From NCBI RefSeq assembly GCF_003119195.2, contig NZ_CP022253.1, forward strand, positions 2,985,001 to 3,049,000: a stretch of 64,000 nucleotides of DNA, read 5' to 3'. Below, in pieces: positions 24,161 through 33,638 of this stretch; the first letter of the stretch is position 1, and every line of letters starts with the position of its first letter. The position numbers were made by a program, and so were the translations under genes. The notes below the pieces were generated by a model, which made no database searches, was not told the origin of the DNA, and saw only the letters and a list, made by a program, of their open reading frames with translations. The DNA is from Azospirillum baldaniorum (GTDB taxonomy: Bacteria > Pseudomonadota > Alphaproteobacteria > Azospirillales > Azospirillaceae).

Positions 24161-25489
24161 ATGGCATGGCGCGCCCCAGCTTTGGCGGCGGTGGCCCTGG
24201 CGGCGGTGGTGCTGTGCGCCCCGGTTGCGGCCGCCCCGGAGCCGCCGCAAGGGGCGCAGTTCTTCCCGCACCTCGTCTACCGCAGCGGCCCCTACGCGCC
24301 CTACGGCATCCCGCTGGCCGACGGGGTGGCCGATTATCTGACGCTGGTCAACCGGCGCGACGGCGGCATCGGCGGGGTGCCCATCGCCTGGGAGGAGTGC
24401 GACACCGGCTACAACACCGACCGCGGGGTGGACTGCTACGAGCGGCTGAAGGCCAAGGGGCCGACCGGCGCCGCCGCCGTCCTGCCGCTGTCCACCGGCA
24501 TCACCTACGCCCTGATCGAGCGCGGGGCCGCCGACCATATCCCGGTCTTCTCCTCCGGCTACGGGCGGGCGGACGTGTCCGACGGGCGGGTCTTCCCCTA
24601 CGCGGTCAACGCCCCGGCCAGCTATTGGACGGGCATCGACGCCGCGATCAGCCACATCGCAACGGAGCTGGGCGGGACGGAGCGGCTGCGCGGGCGGAAG
24701 ATCGCCTACGTCTACCATGACAGCGCCTTCGGCAAGGAGCCGCTGCCCATGCTGGAGGCGCTGCGCGGCCCGCTCGGCTTCGAGATGCGCAGCTTCCCCG
24801 TCGCCCCGCCGGGGCTGGACCAGCGCGCCGTGTGGACGCAGATCGCCCGCCACTACCGGCCCGATTACGTGATCCTGTGGGGCTGGGGCGTGCAGAACTC
24901 CACCGCCCTGCGCGAGGCCGCCGCCGCCGGCTATCCGGCCGACCGCATGATCGGCGTCTGGTGGGCCGGGTCGGAGCTGGACGTCCGGCCGGTCGGCCCT
25001 GCTGCGGTCGGCTACAAGGCGGTCGCCTTCCACGCCGCCGGGGCGGACCTGCCGGTGATCCGCGCCATCCGCGAGCGGGTTCACGCCCATGGCCTGGGGA
25101 CCGGCGATCCCGGCCAGATCGGCACGGTGCTCTACAACCGCGGAGTCTTCAACGCCGCCGTCCTGGTCGAGGCCATCCGCACCGCGCAGGGCAAATACGG
25201 CCGCCGGCCGCTGACCGGGGCTCAGGTGGCCTGGGGTTTCGACCATCTGGACCTGACCGCCGAACGGCTGACCGATCTGGGGCTGGACGGCTTTATGCAG
25301 CCGCTGCGCATCACCTGCGCCGACCATGAGGGGATCGTGCCGCTGCATGTGCAGCAGTGGGACGGGGAGCGCTGGCTGGACGTCTCCGGCCCCATCGAGC
25401 CGCGCCGCGCCCTGATCCGCAAGCTGGTGACGGAGTCGGCCCGGCGCTTCGCGGCGGAGCGCAAGATCGAGCCGCGCGCCTGCGATTAG
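24161..25489 (+). CDS. Branched-chain amino acid-type ABC transporter substrate-binding protein
   Basis: A 442-aa periplasmic binding protein of the LivJ/Peripla_BP_6 class. ATG 24161 follows GGAGGAAA closely and gives a clean signal peptide ending near VAAAP at residue 25. Class features include the N-terminal YAPYGIPLADGVADYLTLVNRRDGGIGG, the CYERLKAKG part, and SGYGRADVSDGRVFPY. The length and the Trp-rich sequence (VILWGWGVQNS, IGVWWAGSEL) are of the subgroup often annotated as ABC binding proteins for branched-chain amino acids or short amides. No permease or ATPase genes are nearby, so the partner transporter and ligand are unknown. Confidence 0.87.
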   Translation: MAWRAPALAAVALAAVVLCAPVAAAPEPPQGAQFFPHLVYRSGPYAPYGIPLADGVADYLTLVNRRDGGIGGVPIAWEECDTGYNTDRGVDCYERLKAKGPTGAAAVLPLSTGITYALIERGAADHIPVFSSGYGRADVSDGRVFPYAVNAPASYWTGIDAAISHIATELGGTERLRGRKIAYVYHDSAFGKEPLPMLEALRGPLGFEMRSFPVAPPGLDQRAVWTQIARHYRPDYVILWGWGVQNSTALREAAAAGYPADRMIGVWWAGSELDVRPVGPAAVGYKAVAFHAAGADLPVIRAIRERVHAHGLGTGDPGQIGTVLYNRGVFNAAVLVEAIRTAQGKYGRRPLTGAQVAWGFDHLDLTAERLTDLGLDGFMQPLRITCADHEGIVPLHVQQWDGERWLDVSGPIEPRRALIRKLVTESARRFAAERKIEPRACD

Positions 25490-25496
25490 GAAATCG

Positions 25497-26516
25497 TCAG
25501 GTCGGGCGCATCGCCACGTAGCGGCAAAAGCGCAACCCGCTGCCCAGAACGCGCAGGCGCGACCACCACAGCGCCAGCTCGCGGGCCAGCGCCTTGAGCA
25601 CGCGGGGCTCGGGGGCGGCGGTCTTCAATGCCTCGCCCAGCCGGCGCACCCGCTCCACGGCCTGACGGCGGTGGAACTGGGTCAGATCCTCGGTAATGCG
25701 CAGGTCCAGGTTGCGCTGGGTCAGCTCGTCGGCCATGCGGGTTCCCGACCAGGGATAGACCTCCAGCGGCTCGGAGTCGCGCCAGCCGTTCCAGCTCTCC
25801 CAGGAGGACGGGGTGCCCTCGATCACGTAATCGAACAGCAGCACGCCGCCCTTCGGCTTCACGCAGTCGCAGACGCGGTCGAGGAAATTCTCCTTGTCGC
25901 GCACCCGGTGCATCACCCGGTCGGCCAGCACGAGGTCGAAGGAGCCCGCCTGGTTGAAATGCTCGGGGTCGTAATGGCCGATCGGCGCCTTCTTCGACAC
26001 GCCCAGCGCCTTGGAGCGCTCCATCCCCAGCTTGGCCAGCAGGGGCGACATCTCCAACCCGGTCACCCAGGTGTCGTAGCTGTCGACGATGCCGCGCGCC
26101 GGCCCGCCCAGCCCCGCCGAGAGGTCGAGCACGCTCTTGGCCGGGTTCAGCCCGAAGGAGCGGACGGATTCGACCATCCATTGCGAGTCGCCGGGACCGA
26201 CGCAGTCCTGGCCCCACAGCATCTGAGCCCCTTCCGTGCGGGCGACCGACCAGACCGGTTCGCCCTGGCGGTCCAGCTGGAGGTTTTCCAGCCGCTCCAG
26301 GTCGGCATCGGGCCGCGGCGCCTCGGGCGGCAGGGCGGCGGCCGGTGCGGCGGAACCCAGCGCCGCCACCGGGCCGCGCAGGGGCAGGCGGGAGGCGGGG
26401 GCGGTGCGGGCCAGACGGGACAGGGCGGCGAGGTCGTAGCCTTCCCACCAAGCGACGAATTTCGTCCGCCAGTCGGGATTGCGCCAGCGCTCCCTATCCT
26501 GAAAATTGTGCCGCAT
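25497..26516 (-). CDS. SAM-dependent methyltransferase
   Basis: A 339-aa class I methyltransferase with the SAM motif VLDLSAGLGGPARGI near residue 133, motif II VTGLEMSPLLAKLG, and post-motifs FDLVLADRVMHRV and GGVLLFDYVIEG. A helical C-terminal extension of about 90 residues follows the core. The N-terminal 100 residues (WRNPDWRTKFVAWWEGYDL) are not a known domain to me. The substrate is unknown; the pattern is closest to small-molecule or lipid methyltransferases. The start at 26516 is inferred from the homology boundary; ATG 26570 and an earlier codon at 26654 remain possible. The stop lies 8 bases from the convergent binding-protein stop. Confidence 0.8.
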   Translation of the reverse strand: MRHNFQDRERWRNPDWRTKFVAWWEGYDLAALSRLARTAPASRLPLRGPVAALGSAAPAAALPPEAPRPDADLERLENLQLDRQGEPVWSVARTEGAQMLWGQDCVGPGDSQWMVESVRSFGLNPAKSVLDLSAGLGGPARGIVDSYDTWVTGLEMSPLLAKLGMERSKALGVSKKAPIGHYDPEHFNQAGSFDLVLADRVMHRVRDKENFLDRVCDCVKPKGGVLLFDYVIEGTPSSWESWNGWRDSEPLEVYPWSGTRMADELTQRNLDLRITEDLTQFHRRQAVERVRRLGEALKTAAPEPRVLKALARELALWWSRLRVLGSGLRFCRYVAMRPT

Positions 26517-26847
26517 CCGGCGCTGCGTTTCCAAAATTGCTGCCCCACGAAGGACGGCCACCACCGGCATCAACGGATACCGCACAATATAGAGGTAGAC
26601 CTCAACAGTCGGGGAGTCAAGTAACCAGCACGAACAGTTGGAGAGGACTTGCATGAACTGTCGCGAAAATTTTATCTAACTGTGAAATATTTCCGCAACA
26701 CCCACGGCTTGCGGTCCCGAAGGCGACGCGCGGCACGGTCGCCAAAGCGCGCCGCGTTGCAGCATCGGGGCGCAATGCCTATAGTTCCGCACCAGCATCC
26801 CGCAGCCTGTCCCTACACCGCCCCCACACCGCTCAAGGAGCACCGGC
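26517..26847. other. Divergent intergenic region, methyltransferase / Nudix gene
   Basis: About 330 bases with an AT-rich core (about 26570-26700) that is a likely site for divergent promoters. I see no RNA gene, repeat or terminator. Confidence 0.45.
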
Positions 26848-27438
26848 GTGCCGCACAAGACCGGCAATCCCTGGACCGTCCTGACGACCAAGCCGATCTA
26901 CGAGAATCCGTGGATGCGGGTGGTGGAGCACGACGTGCTCACCCCGCTCGGCAACCCCGGAATCTACGGCGTCATGCACGCCCAGAATCTGGCGACCGGG
27001 GTGGTTCCCATCGACGACCAGGGCCGCGTGACGCTGGTCGGCCAGTACCGCTTCCCCTTGGAGCAGTACAGTTGGGAAATCCCGGAAGGCGGCGGCAAGA
27101 AGGGCGTCGAACCGGTGGAGTCGGCCAAGCGGGAGCTGCTGGAGGAGACCGGCCAGACCGCCCGCCACTGGCTGCCGATCCTGACCATGCACCTGTCCAA
27201 CAGCATCACCGACGAGACCGCCCATTGCTTTCTCGCCTGGGGGATCGAGCAGGGGCAGGCCGAACCGGAGGAGACCGAGGTTCTGCAACTGCGCCACGTC
27301 CCCTTCGCGGAGGCCTACGCCATGGTCAAGCGCGGCGAGATCACCGACGCCATCGCGGTGGCCTGCCTGCTGAGGGTCCGCCTGATGGCGCTCGACGGCG
27401 ACCTGCCCGAGGACGTCACCCGCCTGATCCTGGGTTGA
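26848..27438 (+). CDS. Nudix hydrolase (ADP-ribose pyrophosphatase-like)
   Basis: A 196-aa Nudix protein. The Nudix box core is RELLEETG (about residue 93) preceded by EGGGKKG, one residue shorter than the textbook spacing but with the catalytic glutamates in place. The N-terminal strand order (NPWMRVVEHDVLTPLGNPGIYGV) and GQYRFPLEQYSWEIPEGG match ADP-ribose/ADP-sugar pyrophosphatases. Start GTG with AAGGAG 8 bases upstream. Twelve bases separate its stop from the exonuclease gene start, suggesting an operon. Confidence 0.9.
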   Translation: MPHKTGNPWTVLTTKPIYENPWMRVVEHDVLTPLGNPGIYGVMHAQNLATGVVPIDDQGRVTLVGQYRFPLEQYSWEIPEGGGKKGVEPVESAKRELLEETGQTARHWLPILTMHLSNSITDETAHCFLAWGIEQGQAEPEETEVLQLRHVPFAEAYAMVKRGEITDAIAVACLLRVRLMALDGDLPEDVTRLILG

Positions 27439-27449
27439 GGAAAGACGTC

Positions 27450-28070
27450 ATGCAGGCCGTCGCCATCGACTTCGAAACCGCCAACGAATCGCGAACCAGC
27501 GCCTGCTCCATCGGCGTCGCCTGGATCGAGGACGGGCGCGTGGTGGAGACCGAGGAGCATCTGATCCGCCCGCGGGAGATGCGCTTCAACCCCTTCAACA
27601 CCGCCGTCCACGGCCTGCGGGCGGAGGATGTCGCCGGCGCGCCGGAGTTCCCGGAGGTTTGGCACCGCTTCGCCCGCCGGCTGGATGGGCGGCTGGTGCT
27701 GGCCCACAACGCCTCCTTCGACATCAGCGTGCTGCGCCACACGCTGGACGATTACGGGCTGGAGTGGCCGGCCTGCCGCTACCTCTGCACGGTGGTGCTG
27801 GCGCGCCGGGCCTGGCCGCAGCTGGCCGCGCACAAGCTGAATACCTTGGCCGACCATCTGGGCATCGCGCTCGACCACCACCACGCCGGCAGCGACGCCG
27901 AGGCCTGCGGGCGCATCGCCCTCGCCGCCACCCGCGTTCTGGGTCTGGAGCGGCTGGCCGACATCGCCGCGGCCACCGGCATCACGTTCGGGCAGCTGGC
28001 GCCGGGCGGCTACAGCCCTTGCAAGGGCGGCAACCCGCCGCCGCGGCGCAAGCTGGTGCCGGTGGTTTAG
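27450..28070 (+). CDS. DEDDh 3'-5' exonuclease (DNA polymerase III epsilon-like)
   Basis: A 206-aa DnaQ-fold exonuclease with intact catalytic residues: DFET (motif I, residues 6-9), HNASFD (motif II, near 85) and HHAGSDAEA (motif III, near 145). It removes nucleotides from 3' ends; as a free-standing protein it resembles the exonuclease X/DnaQ-like group rather than the replicative proofreading subunit. The C-terminus is a short Pro/Lys-rich tail. The start ATG 27450 lies 12 bases after the Nudix gene with GAGGAAAG as the ribosome site. Confidence 0.9.
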   Translation: MQAVAIDFETANESRTSACSIGVAWIEDGRVVETEEHLIRPREMRFNPFNTAVHGLRAEDVAGAPEFPEVWHRFARRLDGRLVLAHNASFDISVLRHTLDDYGLEWPACRYLCTVVLARRAWPQLAAHKLNTLADHLGIALDHHHAGSDAEACGRIALAATRVLGLERLADIAAATGITFGQLAPGGYSPCKGGNPPPRRKLVPVV

Positions 28071-28094
28071 AGGGAAGCGTGTGGGGCAAGTGCT

Positions 28095-29195
28095 TCACAC
28101 GCCACTCCGCTCCGGAAACAGCCCCGCCAACCCTTCCGCGCTTGCCGGACACACGCCGCGCTCGGTCACCAGACCGGTCACCAGACGGGCCGGGGTCACG
28201 TCGAAACCGTAATTGACCGCCGGGCTGCCGGCCGGGGTGACGCGGATGGTCTCGATCCGCCCGTCGGCCGTGATGCCGGTCAGCTCGGTCACCTCGCGGG
28301 AGTCGCGCTCCTCGATGGGGATTTCCTTCACCCCGTCCGCCATTCCCCAGTCGATGGTCGGCGAGGGCAGCGCGACGTAGAAGGGCACGCCGTTGTCGTG
28401 GGCGGCCAGAGCCTTCAGGTAAGTGCCGATCTTGTTGCAGACGTCGCCGGTCGCCGTGGTGCGGTCGGTGCCGACGATGCACAAATCCACCATGCCGTGC
28501 TGCATCAGATGGCCGCCGGTGTTGTCCACCACCACCGTGTGGGGCACGCCGTGGCGGTTCAGTTCCCAGGCGGTCAGGCTGGCGCCCTGGTTGCGCGGAC
28601 GCGTCTCGTCCACCCAGACATGCAAGCGGATGCCCTCCTCGAAGGCGACATAGACCGGGGCGAGCGCCGTGCCCCAATCGACGGTGGCGAGCCAGCCGGC
28701 GTTGCAGTGGGTCAGCACGTTCACCGGCTCGCCCGGGGCCTTGCGGCGGGCTGCCTCGCGGATCAGGGCGGCGCCGTGCTCGCCGATGGCGCGGTTGATG
28801 GCGACATCCTCGTCGCAGACCGCCGCGGCCTCGGCGTAGGCGGCCTCGGCGCGGGCGGCGGGCGGCAGCGGTGCCAGACGGGCGCGCATCCGCTCCAGCG
28901 CCCAGCGCAGGTTGACCGCGGTCGGGCGGGTGGCGAGCAGCCGCTCGCCGGCCTCCTCCAGCGCCGCGTCGGACGGGTGGGCCCGCATGGCCAGCGCCAC
29001 GCCATAGGCGGCGGTCGCCCCGATCAGCGGCGCCCCGCGCACCAGCATGGCGCGGATGGCGTGGGCGGCCTCCTCCAGGTCGGTCAGCCGCGCGACGGCG
29101 AAATCATGCGGCATCCGTGTCTGGTCGATGATCTCCACAGACCAGCCGTCCTGCGCCAGCCAGATGGTGCGGTAGGCCGTGCCATCGATCTTCAT
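28095..29195 (-). CDS. mtnA: S-methyl-5-thioribose-1-phosphate isomerase
   Basis: A 366-aa eIF2B-like isomerase of the methionine salvage pathway, converting methylthioribose-1-phosphate to methylthioribulose-1-phosphate. Hallmarks are [13 protein letters not shown], the active-site cysteine in [17 protein letters not shown], the [14 protein letters not shown] stretch, and [18 protein letters not shown] with the catalytic aspartate. Start ATG 29195 has GGGGAG upstream; an earlier codon at 29249 adds an unconserved basic leader. No other salvage gene is adjacent. Confidence 0.95.
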   Translation of the reverse strand: MKIDGTAYRTIWLAQDGWSVEIIDQTRMPHDFAVARLTDLEEAAHAIRAMLVRGAPLIGATAAYGVALAMRAHPSDAALEEAGERLLATRPTAVNLRWALERMRARLAPLPPAARAEAAYAEAAAVCDEDVAINRAIGEHGAALIREAARRKAPGEPVNVLTHCNAGWLATVDWGTALAPVYVAFEEGIRLHVWVDETRPRNQGASLTAWELNRHGVPHTVVVDNTGGHLMQHGMVDLCIVGTDRTTATGDVCNKIGTYLKALAAHDNGVPFYVALPSPTIDWGMADGVKEIPIEERDSREVTELTGITADGRIETIRVTPAGSPAVNYGFDVTPARLVTGLVTERGVCPASAEGLAGLFPERSGV

Positions 29196-29340
29196 ACGCC
29201 ATACTCCCCGCGCTCGATGCTGCTTCGGCCTTTCGGCCCGGCGCGACAATAGGGGGTGGCGCGGCGCGGTTCAACGGGCGTACCCAGGGAACAGGAGCCT
29301 GCAAAAAAGTGTTGGTCCGCCACGAAAGCCACGACCTTCG

Positions 29341-31068
29341 ATGCCACGCCGACCCGTCCTCCCCCACCCCGCCGAAATCATGCCCCTGCGCGCCCTGCGA
29401 TCCAAAGGTTCCCCTCTGCTCTACCGGATGCCGGGGTCGGCTCTGGTCCTGATGGTCTGCGCGGTGGCGCTGCTGCTGACGCTCGGGCTGTCGGCCAGCT
29501 TCGCGTTGCGCGACCGGGCGGCGGCCCTGCAGCACGCCCAGGACACCGCCGGCAACGCCAGCCTGCTGGTCGCGGAGCACGCGGCCCGGCTGGTGGAGAC
29601 CAGCGACCTGATCCTGAAGCAGGCGGTCCAGCTCGCCGGGCCGGCGGGCGCTCCGCTGCCCAGCGACCGGGCGGGCTGGGAACGCTACGCGGCTCTGGTG
29701 CGGGGCACACCCTATCTGGTGTCGATCTGGCTGTTCGACGCCGAGGGGAACCCCGTCCTGAGCACCCGACGCTTTCCCACCCCGGCAATGAACGTCGCCG
29801 ACCGCGACTACTTCGTAGCCCAGCGGACGGGCGGCAGCGAGGCGGGGGGAAATCTCTTCATCACCGCGCTGGACAACAGCCGCTACAGCCAGGAGCCGCT
29901 GATCCTCCTCTCGCGCCCGCTGGCCGCCGCACCGGGGCAATTCCGCGGCGTGGCCCTGGTCGCCGTCTCGCCGCGCTACATCCGCGACATCTACAAGAGC
30001 TTCGACTTCGACTACGCCCGCTCCATCACCCTGCGCCGGGCCGACGGCACGGTGCTGCTGCACGAGACCCAGGGGCCGGACGCCACCGACAGTGCGCCGG
30101 CGGAGGCCGCCGGGGAGCCGGAAATCTCCGCGCTGCGCCGGGTGGACAGCGTGCCGCTGACCGCCGAGGTGGCCATTCCGGTGAGCAGCGTCATGGAGCG
30201 CTGGCACGGGCAGCTCTGGACCTACATCTCCTACGCGCTGGCGGCGCTGGCCGCGGTGTCGGTGGTCGGCGGGATGGCCCTTCAGCGCGCCCGGCGGGAG
30301 CGGCAGGCGGAAAACGCGCTCCAGCACGCCTACGACACGCTGGAGGAGCGGGTCCACCAGCGCACGGCGGAACTGGAGCGGACCAATGCCCAGCTCGAAA
30401 CGGCGGTGACCGACAAGGAGGTCCTGCTGAAAGAGGTCCAGCACCGGGTGAAGAACAACCTTCAGGTCATCTGCAGCCTGCTGCGCCTTCAGGCCGCCCG
30501 CATCGACGAGCCGGCCCGCCGCGCCTTCGACGAGAGCCTGCGCCGCATCCAGTGCATGAGCCTGATGCAGGAACTGCTCTACCGCTCCGACCAGCCGGCG
30601 CGCATCGACTTCGCCGATTACCTGCGCCAGCTCTGCGACGGGCTGGTCCGCTCGACCAACCCGACCGGGGCGCGGCTGACGGTGAACGCCCCCCAGCCCT
30701 GGAGCCTGGACGTCGATCAGGCAACCCCGCTCGCCCTGATCGCCAGCGAGCTGGTGTCCAACGCGCTGCTCCACGCCTTCCCCCTCGGCCATCCCGGCAC
30801 GGTGAGCGTGGAGCTGCTGCCGGAGGGGAGCGAGGGCATGCGGATGGTGGTGCGCGACGACGGCACCGGCCTGCCGCCCGATCCGTCCGCCCCGCAAAGC
30901 CGCGCGACCGACAAGCGCCAGAGCGGGCTGGGGTTGGTTCTGGTGCGGGCGCTGGCCCAGCAGGCCGGGGCGGCGGTGACCATCGACCGCCAGCCGGACG
31001 GCGGGCCGGGCACCCGTTTCATCGTGTCGGTGCCCACCCTTTCGAAAGCCCAGACAAAGGCGGCTTGA
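29341..31068 (+). CDS. Membrane sensor histidine kinase with Cache domain and HisKA_2
   Basis: A 575-aa sensor kinase. Membrane helices near residues 37-60 and 297-318 flank a double-Cache-like periplasmic sensor (DTAGNASLLVAEHAARLVETSDLILKQ; NVADRDYFVAQR). A coiled coil leads into the HisKA_2 block LKEVQHRVKNNLQVICSLL with H368, and a HATPase_c with ELVSNALLHAFP and DDGTGLP. This kinase class feeds general-stress or light-type pathways in alphaproteobacteria. No response regulator gene is next to it. The start is uncertain: ATG 29341 or ATG 29380, both without a strong ribosome site. Confidence 0.9.
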   Translation: MPRRPVLPHPAEIMPLRALRSKGSPLLYRMPGSALVLMVCAVALLLTLGLSASFALRDRAAALQHAQDTAGNASLLVAEHAARLVETSDLILKQAVQLAGPAGAPLPSDRAGWERYAALVRGTPYLVSIWLFDAEGNPVLSTRRFPTPAMNVADRDYFVAQRTGGSEAGGNLFITALDNSRYSQEPLILLSRPLAAAPGQFRGVALVAVSPRYIRDIYKSFDFDYARSITLRRADGTVLLHETQGPDATDSAPAEAAGEPEISALRRVDSVPLTAEVAIPVSSVMERWHGQLWTYISYALAALAAVSVVGGMALQRARRERQAENALQHAYDTLEERVHQRTAELERTNAQLETAVTDKEVLLKEVQHRVKNNLQVICSLLRLQAARIDEPARRAFDESLRRIQCMSLMQELLYRSDQPARIDFADYLRQLCDGLVRSTNPTGARLTVNAPQPWSLDVDQATPLALIASELVSNALLHAFPLGHPGTVSVELLPEGSEGMRMVVRDDGTGLPPDPSAPQSRATDKRQSGLGLVLVRALAQQAGAAVTIDRQPDGGPGTRFIVSVPTLSKAQTKAA

Positions 31069-31103
31069 TAAGGGCCGCTTGATAAGGGTGGCGTGATGAA
31101 GCG

Positions 31104-31673
31104 TCAGGGCCGCGGCGGTTCCAGGCGCAGATAGACCATGGCGGAAGCGAGCGCGCTGGCGTAGGCGTCCTCCCCGGCGCGCGGCGGCAGGTCGAGGTCG
31201 CGCAGGATGCTGTCCAGCCGCAGATCGACCGCGTATTTTCCGGGCGTCTTGGCCTTGCGGCCGTAATAGAGGCTGGACACCTCGATGCGCTGGTTCGGCA
31301 GCGCCATGCCCACCATCGGCTGCACCAGCCGGTCGAGGAGCCCCACGGTGAAATCCAGGTAGTAACCGACCAGCGGCCGGTTGCCGATGAAGGCCAGCAG
31401 GCGGGACAGAGCGGGTTCCGCCGGTTCGGTCGGCCAGAAGGACAGGATCAGACGCTGGCTGGTCAGGACGCGCCCACCGCGGATGCGCAGGGCCGCGACG
31501 CTGCGCAGGTCCGCCGTGGCCGCGTCGAAGGAGGTGGCCTCGCAATGGATCGCCACCCGCTCCCCGGTCTCCTCCCCCGACAGCAGCAGGGCGCGGTCGG
31601 GATGTTCGGGCACGGACGGAACGGACGGCGCCCCCCCGTTGGCCACCACGCTGGCAATGGTCTCGGTCGGCAT
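31104..31673 (-). CDS. Exonuclease-fold protein with partly degenerate active site
   Basis: A 189-aa DnaQ-like protein. Motif I, normally DxE, reads HCEATSFD here, so the first catalytic Asp is replaced by His. Motif II retains the Asp (VGYYLDFTVGLLDRL) and motif III retains ED (AGEDAYASALASAMVYL). Nuclease activity is therefore doubtful. It lies 30 bases downstream of the DUF294 gene and in the same module as the acetate permease; this order (DUF485, ActP, DUF294/CBS, exonuclease-like) recurs widely in proteobacteria. A role in regulating acetate uptake or nucleotide signalling is inference. Confidence 0.8.
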   Translation of the reverse strand: MPTETIASVVANGGAPSVPSVPEHPDRALLLSGEETGERVAIHCEATSFDAATADLRSVAALRIRGGRVLTSQRLILSFWPTEPAEPALSRLLAFIGNRPLVGYYLDFTVGLLDRLVQPMVGMALPNQRIEVSSLYYGRKAKTPGKYAVDLRLDSILRDLDLPPRAGEDAYASALASAMVYLRLEPPRP

Positions 31674-31703
31674 GCCGCCTCCTCTCCCCGCGCGTCCGGC
31701 GGG

Positions 31704-33533
31704 TCAATGGTTCAGGTGGAAGTGGTAGGCGAGCAGTTCCTTGAACTTCTTCACCAGCGCCAGACAGTCCTTGAACTGGTCGCGGTCGAGCTTGCCCAGG
31801 GTCTCCATGCGGACGAGGTTGTCGGTCTGGGTGCCGGACACGCTGCCGTCCAGCCCGGCCTTCAGCCGCAGCGTGGACAGGAAGGTGAAGGCGTCGGCCA
31901 GTTCGCCCGCCATGCCGCGGTCGAGAACGCCCTGGTCGGCGAGCGCCCAGATGCGCTCGGTCGTGTTGGTCTCCGCCATGTGCTTTTCCAGAGCCAGCGC
32001 GCGGACGCCGTGGACGATGGGGAAGATGCCGGCCTTCTTGATGTCCACCGCCTCGCCGCGGCGCCGCTCGAACAGGCCGCCGAACAGACCCGACGGCGTG
32101 TCGAAGGCGAGCGCCGGGCGGGCGAAGGCGGTGAAGAACATCTGGTTGTCCTGAAGCCGGCCGAGCAGATAGCCCTTCGCCTCGGCCAGCAGGGCGGCGT
32201 CCCCGGCCACCGCCGCCGCGTCGTAGAAGATGGCGAGGTTCATCTGCGCCGCCTCGTCGGGCCGGTGGATCCAGTGGAAGAGGGAATCCTTGTAGAGCGC
32301 CAGCGGGCGCGTCCAGTCCGGGTTGGACACCATGATGCGCCCCGGGCAGGGCGGGTAGCCGAATTCGACCAGATGACGGGTGAAGGCGTCGGTCACCTGC
32401 GGCAGCGACGGGCAGTCGTAGCCGTCGCGCAGGATCAGCCCGTTGTCCTGGTCGGTCTTCAGAAGCTGCTCGCCACGCCCCTCGCTGCCCATCACGATCA
32501 GGCAGGCGTTGGCCAGCAGGTCCGGCGGCGCCAGCAGCTCGAACAGGCGGCGGAAGATCTTGCGGTTCAGCTCGGTCACGAGGTCGGCGATGAAGGACAC
32601 CTTGACGCCCGTGCCGTGCAGCGTGCGGATCAGCCCGACGATGTCCTGGCTGGCCCGGCCCAGATCCTCCGGCGTGGCGGCGCGGTCGACCTTGAGAGCG
32701 ACGACCTGGGAATGGTTGGACAGGACGGCCAGCAGGTCGGTCTGCTCCAGCAGGCCGGCGACCGCGCCCTGCTCGGTGATGACCAGACGGCGCACCGAAT
32801 GCTTGGTCATCAGGATCAGCGCGTTGAACAGCAGGTCGTCGCGGTCCAGCGCCAGCAGCTCGTAGCGGGCGAGCAGCCTCACCGGGCTGTCCACCGGCTG
32901 CCCTTCCAGCACCACAAGGTCGCGCAGGTCGGTGCCGGTCAGGATGCCGATGCGCCCCCCCTTTTTCGGATCGCCATCGCGGACCAGCACGCTGCTCGCC
33001 TGGTTCCGCTTCATCGCCGCCGCCGCGTCGCGCAGGGACGCCCCGGCCTCGACGAAGACCGGCGGGTGCAGATAGGCCTGCCGGATGCGCGCCATCGTCA
33101 GCGCAGCGGTTTCGCGGTTGGAGCGCTCGTTGGCCAGCGCGCTCAGCCGGTCGGCGAACGCCTGCTGGATCACCGCGCCGAAGGCGGCGTTCTCGTGCGC
33201 CAGTTCGAGTAGGATCGGGCGCGGCACCAGATCGCACAGCGTGTCCTCCGCCGCGACGAAGCTGCGCGCCTGCCCGTCGGAGAACAGCGCCTGAAGGTCG
33301 AAGCTGTCGTGGGCGCCGTGCACCGCCACCACCTCGCCGCCCCGGCGTTCGTGGACCAGCCCCTGCCGCACCACGAACAGGCAATCCGCCGGCTCGTCCC
33401 GGCTCAGGATCACCCCGTCCCGCGCGTAGACGCCGAGGTCGAGCGCGGCGGCGAGCCGCTGCCGCTGCTCCGGCGTCAGGCGGTCGAAGGGGGAGACGGA
33501 GAAATCGAAAGCGTCGGACAAAATCCGCTCCAC
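31704..33533 (-). CDS. DUF294 nucleotidyltransferase-like protein with cNMP-binding and CBS domains
   Basis: A 609-aa regulator. Domain order: cyclic-nucleotide-binding-like (about 15-125), a CBS pair (about 150-275), DUF294 nucleotidyltransferase fold (about 300-440) with MGSEGRGEQLLKTDQDNG, and a DUF294_C helical part. The G-S...D-x-D pattern is that of GlnD-type nucleotidyltransferases, so transfer of a nucleotide to a protein or sensing of adenine nucleotides is plausible. It follows the actP gene after a terminator and precedes the degenerate exonuclease. Start is GTG at 33533 without a clear ribosome site. Confidence 0.9.
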   Translation of the reverse strand: MERILSDAFDFSVSPFDRLTPEQRQRLAAALDLGVYARDGVILSRDEPADCLFVVRQGLVHERRGGEVVAVHGAHDSFDLQALFSDGQARSFVAAEDTLCDLVPRPILLELAHENAAFGAVIQQAFADRLSALANERSNRETAALTMARIRQAYLHPPVFVEAGASLRDAAAAMKRNQASSVLVRDGDPKKGGRIGILTGTDLRDLVVLEGQPVDSPVRLLARYELLALDRDDLLFNALILMTKHSVRRLVITEQGAVAGLLEQTDLLAVLSNHSQVVALKVDRAATPEDLGRASQDIVGLIRTLHGTGVKVSFIADLVTELNRKIFRRLFELLAPPDLLANACLIVMGSEGRGEQLLKTDQDNGLILRDGYDCPSLPQVTDAFTRHLVEFGYPPCPGRIMVSNPDWTRPLALYKDSLFHWIHRPDEAAQMNLAIFYDAAAVAGDAALLAEAKGYLLGRLQDNQMFFTAFARPALAFDTPSGLFGGLFERRRGEAVDIKKAGIFPIVHGVRALALEKHMAETNTTERIWALADQGVLDRGMAGELADAFTFLSTLRLKAGLDGSVSGTQTDNLVRMETLGKLDRDQFKDCLALVKKFKELLAYHFHLNH

Positions 33534-33548
33534 GAACCGGCGGGTGAA

Positions 33549-33587
33549 TAAAAAAGGCGCCCCAAGACCGTGGTCTTGAGGCGCCTT
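33549..33587 (-). terminator. Rho-independent terminator after actP
   Basis: Read on the minus strand, a 15-pair stem with one mismatch (33554-33568 with 33573-33587) ends in at least six T. It separates actP from the DUF294 gene, so the latter depends on read-through or its own promoter. Confidence 0.85.
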
Positions 33588-33638
33588 GAAGATTACACCA
33601 GCCCCTTCATCTGCGGAAGGCGGGTGCGACCATTCGCA

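Noticed and set aside
29104..33384. A 1426-codon open frame on the minus strand
   Set aside because: It is the shadow of the sensor kinase, exonuclease-like and DUF294 genes in other frames; low-complexity Arg/Gly/Ala sequence with no domains, typical of very high GC DNA.
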